From contig PERI01000002.1 in assembly GCA_002928515.1 (NCBI GenBank), forward strand, positions 531,308 through 595,307: a stretch of 64,000 bases of DNA, written 5' to 3'. Within the stretch, counting starts at the first letter, position 1; every line of letters begins with the position of its first letter. A program made the translations under genes and the position numbers. Shown piece after piece: positions 18,766-27,596 of this stretch. The notes below the pieces were generated by a model. The model saw only the letters and a list, made by a program, of their open reading frames with translations. It was not told the origin of the DNA and did not search any database. The DNA is from Hyphomicrobium sp. Lineage in GTDB: Bacteria > Pseudomonadota > Alphaproteobacteria > Rhizobiales > Hyphomicrobiaceae.

Positions 18766-20003
18766 TCGGCGGCGGTCCGGCGTGGCGACACGGTTTCAGC
18801 CGCACGCGCCATCAGTTGCGCTGCGACTTCGGATTTGTGCATTTCCGGCCAACTCTCCACGCCAGCGCGTGACACCAGGTGAACGGTGTTGCGATCGCCG
18901 CCCATGACGCCGCTTTCTGGCGATACATCATTGGCGACGATCCAGTCAGCGGCCTTCGATTTCAGTTTTTTGCGGGCGTTGGCGATGACGTCTTCAGTTT
19001 CGGCGGCAAAGCCGATGACGAGCGTTGGGCGCGCCTTCGTCAGATGACCAATCAATTTCAGAATGTCAGGATTTTCCGCGAGCTTGAGCGCGGGCGGTTC
19101 GCCGCTTGAGCTTTTTTTGATTTTTTCAGATTTTGGTTTGGCGAGCTTCCAATCGGCGACGGCGGCGGCGAACACGGCAATATCGGCTGGCATGGCTTGC
19201 TGAACAGCTTCTAGCATTTCGGCCGCTGTGACGACACGTACGAGATTGATACCGTTTGGTTCGGGTAACGACACCGGGCCGGAAATCAACGTGACGCGCG
19301 CGCCGAGGCGATGCGCGGCGGCGGCGATTTCATGGCCCTGTTTGCCCGATGACCGGTTGGCGAGATAGCGCACGGGATCTATGGGCTCGTGGGTCGGACC
19401 GCTGGTTATGAGCACATGTTTTCCGGCCAACGGCTTGGCGGATTCATACTTTGTAGGATTCAGTCTCTGCTCAATTGCAGCAATCAACTCTGGCACTTCG
19501 ACCAATCGGCCGACGCCGGCTTCTCCGCGCTCAGCCATTTCGCCGATGCCGGGGCCGACGACTTCGACGCCGTCGTTTTGGATTTGCGCGACGTTGCGCT
19601 GGGTTGCTGGATGCTGCCACATGCTTGGGTTCATAGCGGGCGCGACAACGATGGGTTTGTCGGTTGCCAGCAAGACAGCGGTCGCTAAATCGTTGGCGTG
19701 ACCTCCGGCCATCTTTGCAATCAGATCGGCTGTTGCGGGCGCTACGACAACTACATCGGTGTCACGCGCGAGCCTGATGTGTCCAATCTCGCGCTCGTCA
19801 TCTAAATTGAACAGGTCGGTGAACACGCGTTCGTTCGTCAAAGCGCCGACGGACAAAGGTGTTACGAACTCATGGGCTGCTTTTGTCATGATGGTGCGCA
19901 CAGTGTGCCCGCGCTCGCGCAGGCGTCGGATCATATCGAGGCACTTATATGCCGCGATACCGCCGCCAATGATCAGAAGAATGCGCTTGCCTTTTGTCGT
20001 CAC
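18762..20003 (-). CDS. coaBC: Bifunctional PPC decarboxylase / PPC synthetase
   Basis: CoaBC (Dfp) joins cysteine to 4'-phosphopantothenate and decarboxylates the product in coenzyme A synthesis. In the 413-aa protein the N-terminal flavoprotein half ([16 protein letters not shown] ... [17 protein letters not shown], the conserved PxMNxxMW) is the decarboxylase. The C-terminal half ([30 protein letters not shown]) is the synthetase. It starts with GTG after GGTGG. It overlaps dut by four bases, a common coaBC-dut pairing. Confidence 0.96.
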   Translation of the reverse strand: MTTKGKRILLIIGGGIAAYKCLDMIRRLRERGHTVRTIMTKAAHEFVTPLSVGALTNERVFTDLFNLDDEREIGHIRLARDTDVVVVAPATADLIAKMAGGHANDLATAVLLATDKPIVVAPAMNPSMWQHPATQRNVAQIQNDGVEVVGPGIGEMAERGEAGVGRLVEVPELIAAIEQRLNPTKYESAKPLAGKHVLITSGPTHEPIDPVRYLANRSSGKQGHEIAAAAHRLGARVTLISGPVSLPEPNGINLVRVVTAAEMLEAVQQAMPADIAVFAAAVADWKLAKPKSEKIKKSSSGEPPALKLAENPDILKLIGHLTKARPTLVIGFAAETEDVIANARKKLKSKAADWIVANDVSPESGVMGGDRNTVHLVSRAGVESWPEMHKSEVAAQLMARAAETVSPRRTAAE

Positions 20004-20212
20004 GTCGCCACCAAAACTTGGTCTAATATGAGATTTCTATCTTATCACACCTGACAATTGCGAACCGTTAAGGCGCGGCCAGATTAACCATAAGGTCAGG
20101 GGTACATCTTGAGTGCTGCTGCAAGTCAGCTTTTTGGCGGCCTTGCTAGATGACTAAAGGGCACTAAATGCACGGACACGGCACACATTTGAGATCCTTC
20201 GGAGATAAATTC

Positions 20213-20746
20213 ATGCGCGTCTCGCTTATCGCCAGCGTTTTGCTTGTCAGCTTAGGCTTCGTTTCGCCGACCCGGGCGCATGAGGCGACCAGCAAAGGTG
20301 TGACTGTCGCCCATCCGTGGGCACGGGCGACACCGGGTGGCTCGACCGTCGGCGTTGCCTTCATGGAGGTGAAGATGGCGGATGGCGTCCAAGATCGACT
20401 GATTTCAGCTGCATCGCCAGTTGCGGGCCGGGTCGAAATTCACACCCACATCATGGACGGCGACGTCATGAAGATGCGCAAAGTAGATAGCATTGACGTG
20501 GCGTCGGGCCAGTCGCACGTCCTCAAGCCCGGCGGCGATCACATCATGCTGTTTGATTTGAAGCAGCCGCTCAAGGAGGGCGATCTCGTCAAACTCACGC
20601 TAACTTTCGAGAAAGCTGGCGCCATCGACATTGAGGGAACGGTCGAGCCCGTCGGTGCCAAAGGACCTCACGGCATGGATGCTCAACCGGTGAACAGTGA
20701 TGAAAAACCTAGCAGTGATGACCACAACGCGCATCAGCATCATTGA
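20213..20746 (+). CDS. Periplasmic copper chaperone PCu(A)C family
   Basis: A 177-aa secreted protein with a signal peptide (MRVSLIASVLLVSLGFVSPTRA). The mature domain has the copper-binding pattern of the family: His and Met ligands in RVEIHTHIMDGDVMKMRKVD and LKPGGDHIMLFDL. A His-rich tail (DDHNAHQHH) may bind further copper. PCuAC proteins deliver Cu(I) to the CuA site of cytochrome oxidase. The start at 20213 follows CGGAG by about 10 bases; a longer frame from 20168 would bury the signal peptide. It stands alone, and a hairpin lies at 20916-20941. Confidence 0.9.
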   Translation: MRVSLIASVLLVSLGFVSPTRAHEATSKGVTVAHPWARATPGGSTVGVAFMEVKMADGVQDRLISAASPVAGRVEIHTHIMDGDVMKMRKVDSIDVASGQSHVLKPGGDHIMLFDLKQPLKEGDLVKLTLTFEKAGAIDIEGTVEPVGAKGPHGMDAQPVNSDEKPSSDDHNAHQHH

Positions 20747-20915
20747 GTCACGCAACCGTCGTAATTATCATCTTGGTGACACATGTTTTTTAATCTGCGC
20801 TACCTTGACGCATAAAGTCTCTTGAGCCATGGTGCGCGCGCTGTCGGGGTCCGGACCGGATTTTCGGCAATCAAAAAACAAAAAAACGGTCCAAGTCTAG
20901 GGACGTACAGACAGG

Positions 20916-20944
20916 GGTGGTGCTTCAAGCGCCGCCCCTTTCTC
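20916..20944. terminator. Hairpin between the converging PCuAC and MFS genes
   Basis: GGGGTGGTGC and GCGCCGCCCC pair around TTCAA, with two G-U pairs, followed by TTTC. It lies in the 238-base gap between two convergent genes, the usual place for a shared terminator. The T-run is short. Confidence 0.5.
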
Positions 20945-20984
20945 GTTGCAGACGACCGCTGCCGGTAAAATGGTCGCCCGCCAC

Positions 20985-22730
20985 TTATTCAGTCAAGTCT
21001 CGCTTGTGCGTCTCGGGAACGAACAGCAACCCGATGATGACGGTCATGATGGCAAACGTAATCGGATACCACAGGCCGAAATAGATATCGCCCGATTGCG
21101 CGACCATCGCGAACGCCGTCGCGGGGAGCAGACCTCCGAACCATCCGTTGCCGATGTGATAGGGCAGCGACATACCGGAGTAGCGAATTCGTGTCGGGAA
21201 CAGTTCGACGAGTGCAGCGGCGATGGGGCCATAGACCATCGTCACATAAATCACGAGCAGGGTGAGCAGCGCGATAATGGTGAGTTTCTGCACGCTCCAG
21301 ATGTCGAGCAATTTAGAGAAGTTGGCGAGACCCGCTTGCGGTTCAATAGCGATTTTGACGATCTCTGCATTGTCGGCCGTCGGATAGCCGGCATTGGCGA
21401 GTGCGGCGGCCGTCTTGGTATTGAAATCGGGATCGTTGACGGCGAGTGGGGGTGCATCGTTGATCTGAATTGTAGCTGGTGTCCCAGGCGGTGCTGCGAC
21501 GGTTGTGTATTGCACGGCCGACTTGGCGAGCAGCTCCTTGGCTTGATCGCAGGTGGAGGTAAACTTTGCTTTGCCGGTGGGGTTGAATTGGAAAGAGCAT
21601 TCGGCTGGGTCGGCTGTGACGACGACGGTGGTCGCGAGTTGGGCGCGGTGCAGCGCTGGGTTGGCGGTTTGCGTCAACATTTTGAATATGGGGAAGTATG
21701 TCAGTGCTGCGAGCAAGCATCCGGCAAGGATGATCGGCTTGCGTCCGATGCGGTCTGATAATCTGCCGAAGACAATGAAGAAGCCGGTTCCTAGTATCAA
21801 TGCCCAGGCGATGAGCACGTTGGCGGTGAATTCTTCGACACGCAAAATCTTCTGCAAGAAAAACAGCGCGTAGAATTGTCCGGTGTACCAGACAACGCCT
21901 TGACCAGCGGTCAGACCGAACAATGCGATTAGACCGATCTTTGCATTCGACCATGTGCCGAAAGCTTCTTTCAATGGAGCTTTGGATTCCGTGCCTTCGT
22001 CCTTCATTTTTTTGAAGGCCGGGCTCTCGCTCATTTGCAGGCGTATGTAGAGCGAGATCAATAGCAGAATGATGGAAGCGAGAAACGGTACGCGCCAGCC
22101 CCAGGCTTTGAAGGCATCAATCGTTGTGCCGTTGGCGAGGGTGACGGGTGGATAGTTGGCGTTGATGAAAATTTGAGTGAACATAATCACGATGAGCGAC
22201 AGCAATAGTCCGAGCGTCGCCGTCGTTTGGATCCAACTTGTGAAATATCCGCGCTGATTGCGTGGTGCGTGTTCGGCAACGTAAGTCGCAGCTCCGCCGT
22301 ATTCGCCGCCAAGCGCCAAGCCTTGCGCCATTCGGAGCAGGATCAAAATAATAGGTGCCGCTGCGCCGATCGCTTCATAATTGGGGAGTAGGCCTACGAA
22401 AAACGTTGAAAGGCCCATGATGAGGATGGTGACCAGGAATGTATATTTCCGGCCGACAAGATCGCCGAGGCGACCGAATACGAGAGCGCCGAATGGGCGG
22501 ACGATAAATCCGGCCGCGAAAGCCAGCAGTGCAAAAATCGCTTGGGTAGATTCTGGATAGGCGCTGAAAAACTGCGGTCCTATCACCGTCGTTGCCAATG
22601 CGCCGTAGAGATAAAAATCGTACCATTCAAAAACGGTTCCGGCCGAGGATGCTATGATCACCTTGCGTTCTTCACGCGTCATCGGCTGGTCGCTCGAACG
22701 CTCTGCGCCGTGCGTGTCCGCTGTGCTCAT
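20985..22730 (-). CDS. MFS transporter of the metabolite:H+ symporter type
   Basis: A 581-aa inner-membrane carrier. GTVFEWYDFYLYG in helix 1 and the loop GRLGDLVGRKYTF are hallmarks of the MHS group (alpha-ketoglutarate, proline/betaine and similar H+ symporters). RLSDRIGRKPIIL is the matching loop of the second half. Unusually, about 120 residues (from HRAQLATTVVVTADPAE to EPQAGLANFSKL) sit between two late helices, with two Cys and a repeat-like pattern, presumably in the periplasm. The ATG at 22730 follows GGTGAGGGG. Substrate cannot be told. Confidence 0.85.
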   Translation of the reverse strand: MSTADTHGAERSSDQPMTREERKVIIASSAGTVFEWYDFYLYGALATTVIGPQFFSAYPESTQAIFALLAFAAGFIVRPFGALVFGRLGDLVGRKYTFLVTILIMGLSTFFVGLLPNYEAIGAAAPIILILLRMAQGLALGGEYGGAATYVAEHAPRNQRGYFTSWIQTTATLGLLLSLIVIMFTQIFINANYPPVTLANGTTIDAFKAWGWRVPFLASIILLLISLYIRLQMSESPAFKKMKDEGTESKAPLKEAFGTWSNAKIGLIALFGLTAGQGVVWYTGQFYALFFLQKILRVEEFTANVLIAWALILGTGFFIVFGRLSDRIGRKPIILAGCLLAALTYFPIFKMLTQTANPALHRAQLATTVVVTADPAECSFQFNPTGKAKFTSTCDQAKELLAKSAVQYTTVAAPPGTPATIQINDAPPLAVNDPDFNTKTAAALANAGYPTADNAEIVKIAIEPQAGLANFSKLLDIWSVQKLTIIALLTLLVIYVTMVYGPIAAALVELFPTRIRYSGMSLPYHIGNGWFGGLLPATAFAMVAQSGDIYFGLWYPITFAIMTVIIGLLFVPETHKRDLTE

Positions 22731-22951
22731 TGTGATGATGCCCCTCACCCTCAATTCATCGTCTTTTGCGGGCGACCGTGAACGACCGATAGGCTGTCGT
22801 CAATGCTGCCTTGATCGTAACGCGATCTCGCGTCACAAGGCCGGACCTGTCATCCAGAGGCTGCAATTTCGTTGATGTCAGGTGGGATCGCCAGAACGGT
22901 CGGCCGGCTGAGAGTTGGCAGAGATCGGTCATTCGGATTGAGGTGTAGGGC

Positions 22952-24925
22952 ATGGCTCAAAGCCCAAGCAGCGCAGATATCAGTGCTGGAAAAGCGCGGA
23001 GTAGCGATGTGGAAGGCGCAAGCCGACCCTCGCGACGGCTTCTGATCGCGGCGTTGGTTGCTTGGCTGATCCTGACCTTCGTGTTGCCGCTGGGCGCACT
23101 GACATTCAACGCCATCAGCATAGCCGGTTTTCCGCTAGGGTTCTGGATTACGGCGCAAGGGGCGCTTGCAGCCCTAGCACTCTTGGCATTTGGTTTTGCC
23201 TGGCGGGCCGGTGGCATCACGAGCGGTGAAGGGGCGGCACCGCCTCTGAATTTTGCCAGCGAGGCTTTGGGTGCTGTTGGGCTGATCGGGTTTGTCGGCG
23301 CAGTTGCGGCGCTGGGTTACGATGGCTTGGCGTTTCCGCTCGCACTCACTGCGGGACTGGCGTTGATGGCGATGTTCATTGCCCCGCGTTTCGTGCTTTA
23401 TCCTGTGCGGTCGCTGGGTGGATTTTTTACATTGCGCTATGGCGGCGTATGGCCACGCCGTTTGGCTCTTCTGATAGCCGGTGCCGCTTCGGTTTTATTG
23501 CTGGCCGCTGATTTGCGCGGAGCAGCCCTCGTGCTCCAAGCGCTACTTCACAACGACTACGCTTTATCGATTGCCATAGCGACGGTTGCCGTTGCGATCA
23601 TTTGGATTGTGAAAAGTTTCGTCACAGCACGTTCAGCCACCAGCTTGATCTATTTTGCATTGCTGGCGAGCTTTGCTGTGTTTTTGTTTTCTCTGGCGGT
23701 GCCACATTCGAATACACCCATTCCGTATTGGGCCTACGGGACTTCGATCAACGATCTCTCGGCGCTGGAGCAAAAGCTCGTTGCGGATAAACTGTCCGAC
23801 ATTAAATCGCTGCGGCCGATGTCGTCACCGTTCCTGCAACTCTCGATGATGAATTTCGCTGGCCTTATTCTGGCACTCGCGCTTGGCGTGGCGGCACTTC
23901 CGCATTTGCTTGGACGATATGCTTCGCGCGGCGCGGTTTTGCCCGGTGATGCTGCGCAGCGCGGTGCGATTGCGACGGGTTGGGTGGCTGTCATTCTTAT
24001 GGGTGTTGCAGCATTTGCTGTATTCGCGCGGCTTGGTGTGGGTGGCGTCATTGCAAAGGGTGTCGAGACGACGGTTGTGCCCGAAACCATCGGGACCTCT
24101 CGGGCGCTAGGGTGGGTCGATGTTTGCAGTGCCACTGTAACGTCGGCACCAGATATTGCTGCCGCATGCGCCAAAGCACCGGGTCAACGTGGATTTCTGC
24201 GTGTTCAGGATTTGGCATTTTCGCATGATGGATTTGTCGTTTCCGCGCCCATGCTGACGGAATTGCCTTGGGCATTAGTAGCGCCATTTTGGCTGGCGTT
24301 GTTGATTGCGGCACTGGCAACTGGATATGCCATCGTTGCTGGATATCTCGAAGCCAGCGGTGAGACGAGGCAGGCGCCGCAGATAGACGGTGCGTCGCTT
24401 CAGCCAAAGTCCATTACGCTGGCAGCAAGTTTGATGTTGGCCGCGTCTTTCGTTGCAGCGGTGTCTGGTCTGCAAATTTCTGAGTTGGCATCCGAAGGTT
24501 TGGCACTGATCGCGGCAGGGTTATTTCCGGCCTTGCTGCTTGGACTGTATTGGCGCGGTATGACGGCCAGCGGAGCTGTTGCAGCGATGCTCACCGGCTT
24601 TATGATCGCTGCCCTTTATATTTTTGGTGTCCGTTTGTTTCCAGTACAGATGTTTGAATGGACGGGTCATTTTTCCAATGCTGCGCCGGGTGCGGTGCGC
24701 AAATTCGAAAGCTTGCAAGTGGCACTGGTCGCCGCCGAAACCGATGATGCGCGCGGGCTCGCCGCCTCGGTGTTGCGACGCCATGCGGTGACGATGGCGA
24801 ATTGGTGGGGCCTGCGTCCTGCCGCGATTGTGCTGATCGCGCTGCCCGTGGCCTTTATTGCCGGGTATGTGGTGGCGATCATTGATAGCCGACGCGGGGC
24901 ACAGGCCGGCATGCCGAGCAACTAA
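22952..24925 (+). CDS. Sodium:solute symporter with fused small and large subunits
   Basis: A 657-aa membrane protein. Residues about 28-85 (VAWLILTFVLPLGALTFNAI, then FPLGFWITAQGALAALALL) match the two-helix small subunit known as DUF4212. After it comes a full SSS-family large subunit of the VC_2705 type, with many helices and SEGLALIAAGLFPALLLGLYWRG near the end. The two parts are normally separate neighbouring genes. Likely substrates are short organic acids such as acetate or pyruvate, by analogy only. It is divergent from the MFS gene and lies 90 bases before glpD. Confidence 0.75.
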   Translation: MAQSPSSADISAGKARSSDVEGASRPSRRLLIAALVAWLILTFVLPLGALTFNAISIAGFPLGFWITAQGALAALALLAFGFAWRAGGITSGEGAAPPLNFASEALGAVGLIGFVGAVAALGYDGLAFPLALTAGLALMAMFIAPRFVLYPVRSLGGFFTLRYGGVWPRRLALLIAGAASVLLLAADLRGAALVLQALLHNDYALSIAIATVAVAIIWIVKSFVTARSATSLIYFALLASFAVFLFSLAVPHSNTPIPYWAYGTSINDLSALEQKLVADKLSDIKSLRPMSSPFLQLSMMNFAGLILALALGVAALPHLLGRYASRGAVLPGDAAQRGAIATGWVAVILMGVAAFAVFARLGVGGVIAKGVETTVVPETIGTSRALGWVDVCSATVTSAPDIAAACAKAPGQRGFLRVQDLAFSHDGFVVSAPMLTELPWALVAPFWLALLIAALATGYAIVAGYLEASGETRQAPQIDGASLQPKSITLAASLMLAASFVAAVSGLQISELASEGLALIAAGLFPALLLGLYWRGMTASGAVAAMLTGFMIAALYIFGVRLFPVQMFEWTGHFSNAAPGAVRKFESLQVALVAAETDDARGLAASVLRRHAVTMANWWGLRPAAIVLIALPVAFIAGYVVAIIDSRRGAQAGMPSN

Positions 24926-25015
24926 TAACTGGCGTGAGAATTTGCGAGTCGTCTAAGACTGCTTGCGTCGCCTATTCCGGCATTGTGCCTGAGGCGGACT
25001 TGCGGTGGTTAGACC

Positions 25016-26524
25016 ATGGCAGACGACAGGTACGATTTGGTCGTGATCGGCGGCGGCATCAATGGCGCCGGGATTGCAGCCGATGCCAGTGCGCGCGGGT
25101 TGCGGGTTTTGCTGGCTGAGGCGGGTGATTTAGGTGGCGCCACGTCGTCGGCCAGTTCAAAACTCGTGCACGGCGGATTGCGATATCTGGAACAGTATGC
25201 GTTTCGCTTGGTGCGCGAGTCCTTAGCCGAGCGTGAAATCTTGCTAGCCAAAGCACCGCACATCGTTTGGCCGATGCCATTTGTGCTGCCCACTGTCGAT
25301 GGGATGCGGCCAGCGTTCATGTTGCGCGCTGGACTCTTTCTTTACGATCATCTCAGTCCGCGTCGTTCGTTGGGTTCGTCGTCTCGGGTCGATTTATCGG
25401 AAGATGCTGCGGGGCGATGCTTGCGTGCCGATATCGGGTTCGGCTTTCGCTACTGGGACTGCTGGGTCGATGACGCGCGCCTTGTTGTGCTCAACGCCAT
25501 GGCGGCTCGGGAAGCAGGGGCTACTGTGCTGACGCGGACGCCAGTCACGTCGCTGCGCGTTGAATATGACGAGTGGGTGGTTTCGCTTCGTGAAGCCGGT
25601 GGTGATCGGAACGTTTCTGCGCGTTGCGTCGTGAATGCTGCGGGGCCTTGGGTTGGCTCGGTCGCGGGTTTGGTTATTGGCACACATCATGAGCCTCCCC
25701 CACGACTGCGCCTAGTGAAAGGCAGCCATATCGTGGTGCGACGCGTGACGACCAGCAATGATGCCTTCATTTTTCAGCATCGAGATGGGCGGGTCATATT
25801 TGCGTTGCCGTTCGAGCAAGACTTTACACTGATCGGCACCACAGACATCCCGTATGACGGCGATATCGGCGCTGTCTCGATTGCGGAGGGTGAGGCTCGG
25901 TATTTACTCGATTTGGCGAACCTGTTTTTTCGTATTTCCCTCATGGCCACAGATATCGTGTGGTCCTTTTCTGGCGTGCGTGCGCTGGATGATGATGGCA
26001 GCGAAAGCGCATCGACGGTGACGCGTGACTATCGCCTCGACCTCGACGTTCAACTTGGCCCGCCCATACTGCATGTCATCGGCGGGAAAATCACGACCTA
26101 CCGGCGATTGGCCGAGCAGGCACTCGATAAACTCGCGCGACATTTGCCTGCCATGCGCCCGTCTGAAACGCGGTCTTCGTACCTGCCGGGTGGCGATGTT
26201 GGGATGGGAGGGTTCGATGCGTGGTTGCAGGATGCTTATCGAGCCTATCCGCGTTTTCCTCAGGAGTTCATTCAGCGACTGGCACGGCGCTACGGCACGC
26301 GCTTGTTCGTGCTTCTAGGCAACGCGCAGTCTCCGGCAGATCTGGGAGCGAAATTCGGAGCTGGGTTGACCGCGCGGGAAGTGGCGTATCTGCGCGATCA
26401 CGAGTGGGCCATGACGGCGGACGATGTCCTTTGGCGGCGCACGAAAACCGGATTGCATCTGAGCGCTATCGAGCGACATTCGGCTGGGGCTGGCATCTCA
26501 AATATCTTGTGCCAGAGATCCTAG
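25016..26524 (+). CDS. glpD: Glycerol-3-phosphate dehydrogenase (quinone-linked)
   Basis: GlpD oxidises glycerol-3-phosphate to dihydroxyacetone phosphate and passes electrons to the quinone pool at the inner membrane. The 502-aa FAD protein begins with the dinucleotide motif LVVIGGGINGAGIAADASARG and the family signature GGATSSASSKLVHGGLRYLE. GTTDIPYDGDIG and IGGKITTYRRLAEQAL occur further on. There is no glpK, glpF or glpR within reach, so it acts alone here. Confidence 0.95.
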   Translation: MADDRYDLVVIGGGINGAGIAADASARGLRVLLAEAGDLGGATSSASSKLVHGGLRYLEQYAFRLVRESLAEREILLAKAPHIVWPMPFVLPTVDGMRPAFMLRAGLFLYDHLSPRRSLGSSSRVDLSEDAAGRCLRADIGFGFRYWDCWVDDARLVVLNAMAAREAGATVLTRTPVTSLRVEYDEWVVSLREAGGDRNVSARCVVNAAGPWVGSVAGLVIGTHHEPPPRLRLVKGSHIVVRRVTTSNDAFIFQHRDGRVIFALPFEQDFTLIGTTDIPYDGDIGAVSIAEGEARYLLDLANLFFRISLMATDIVWSFSGVRALDDDGSESASTVTRDYRLDLDVQLGPPILHVIGGKITTYRRLAEQALDKLARHLPAMRPSETRSSYLPGGDVGMGGFDAWLQDAYRAYPRFPQEFIQRLARRYGTRLFVLLGNAQSPADLGAKFGAGLTAREVAYLRDHEWAMTADDVLWRRTKTGLHLSAIERHSAGAGISNILCQRS

Positions 26525-26909
26525 GCAGAGTTCGAGCGAATTTTTGCAGGAAACGAACACTTGGCTTTGACTTGGTGCGGCCTTCCCGAATGCAATAAGT
26601 CTTGCGGCAGCCCGTCGCAGATCAGCAAAGATCAACCTGTGGATAACATGGTTATACATTGATTAATGCATGTCATTTGTCTGAATACATTCCAACATAA
26701 GCAACAATAAGTACAGTTGGAACTACAGCATAGCCATTTTTAGACTGAAAACTTTGACGTTAACCATGTTTATCAATTGTCTCTCGTCTTTGCGTTGCCT
26801 TCCGTGTACCCGCCGCTGGCTGATTAACGGTTAACGGGTCTCGCCAAGATCTGCACGTCATCGCTCCGAGTTGAGCGATTGCAGATGGCGACGGTAGGGA
26901 GTTTGTTCG
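26525..26909. other. 385-base gap, AT-rich, with one perfect DnaA box
   Basis: No gene is seen. The centre (26640-26760) is AT-rich and holds TGTGGATAA at 26638-26646, the exact reverse complement of the DnaA box TTATCCACA. No second perfect box was found, so this is not supported as a replication origin. Part of the gap must contain the promoter of the peptidase gene at 26910, which has AGGGAG as ribosome site. Confidence 0.4.
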
Positions 26910-27581
26910 ATGTACAATTTGTGTAGCCGTGCGATCGCGCACGTCGCTGGGTTCTCGCGTTTGACGATGCTTGTTATCGCGACGTTGGTCGTGAGCGTGT
27001 CGTCCAACGTGGTCACGTCTTCGGCGCATGCGGACTTCATTCGCTTTTGGGAAGAAGCCGATAACAAAGCTGCGCAAGCCAAAAAGTCTTTCGCAGCTCG
27101 CAAGGCTGGAAATTACAAAGCGGCCTACAAGCCGAAATCGAAAAAGCGTCGCCAGAAGCTCGGCGGCTATGCTGAGAAAACCGAGAAGGTTCGTAAAAAG
27201 TCTAAGGGCGTGCGCGTGGCGGCTCTGGGAAATTCTTATTATCCGTCGCCAAGCAGCGGCAAAAGTTTGTCTGGTGGCAGCGTGCGATGGGTCGCATCGG
27301 CGGGCTGTCTCGACAGTGGCCTGAAAGCGATTGTCTATAGGGTTGCCGCAAATTTTGGCCCGGTGACCGTCAACTCGACATGCCGCAGCAAAGGTCGCAA
27401 TCGTGCTGTTGGCGGGGCGAAGCGCTCTAAGCACTTGAGTGGTGATGCGGTCGATTTTCGTGTGCGCTCGAACGTGTCAGCCGTCTATGCGTATTTGCGC
27501 AGCAGCGGTGGCGTCGGCGGTTTGAAGCACTACGGCGGCGGCTTGTTTCATATCGATAACGGTGAACGCCGAAGCTGGTGA
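26910..27581 (+). CDS. Secreted M15-type peptidase-like protein
   Basis: A 223-aa exported protein with a hydrophobic N-terminal segment (LTMLVIATLVVSVSSNVV) followed by a Lys-rich region at about 50-100. The C-terminal domain matches the M15_3 (D-Ala-D-Ala carboxypeptidase-like) fold: RAVGGAKRSKHLSGDAVDFRV gives the zinc His and Asp, and GGLFHIDNGERRSW gives the second His. It should act on peptidoglycan peptides in the periplasm. The start follows AGGGAG by 8 bases. It converges on the iron permease gene. Confidence 0.8.
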   Translation: MYNLCSRAIAHVAGFSRLTMLVIATLVVSVSSNVVTSSAHADFIRFWEEADNKAAQAKKSFAARKAGNYKAAYKPKSKKRRQKLGGYAEKTEKVRKKSKGVRVAALGNSYYPSPSSGKSLSGGSVRWVASAGCLDSGLKAIVYRVAANFGPVTVNSTCRSKGRNRAVGGAKRSKHLSGDAVDFRVRSNVSAVYAYLRSSGGVGGLKHYGGGLFHIDNGERRSW

Positions 27582-27596
27582 TCGCACGCTGCGATC

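Noticed and set aside
20946..21758. 270-codon frame opposite the MFS gene
   Set aside because: Low-complexity composition (Arg, Glu, Gly), no known domain, fully antisense to a clear transporter.
26525..26909. Chromosomal replication origin
   Set aside because: Only one perfect DnaA box is present and no origin-linked genes (dnaA, parAB, hemE) are nearby.
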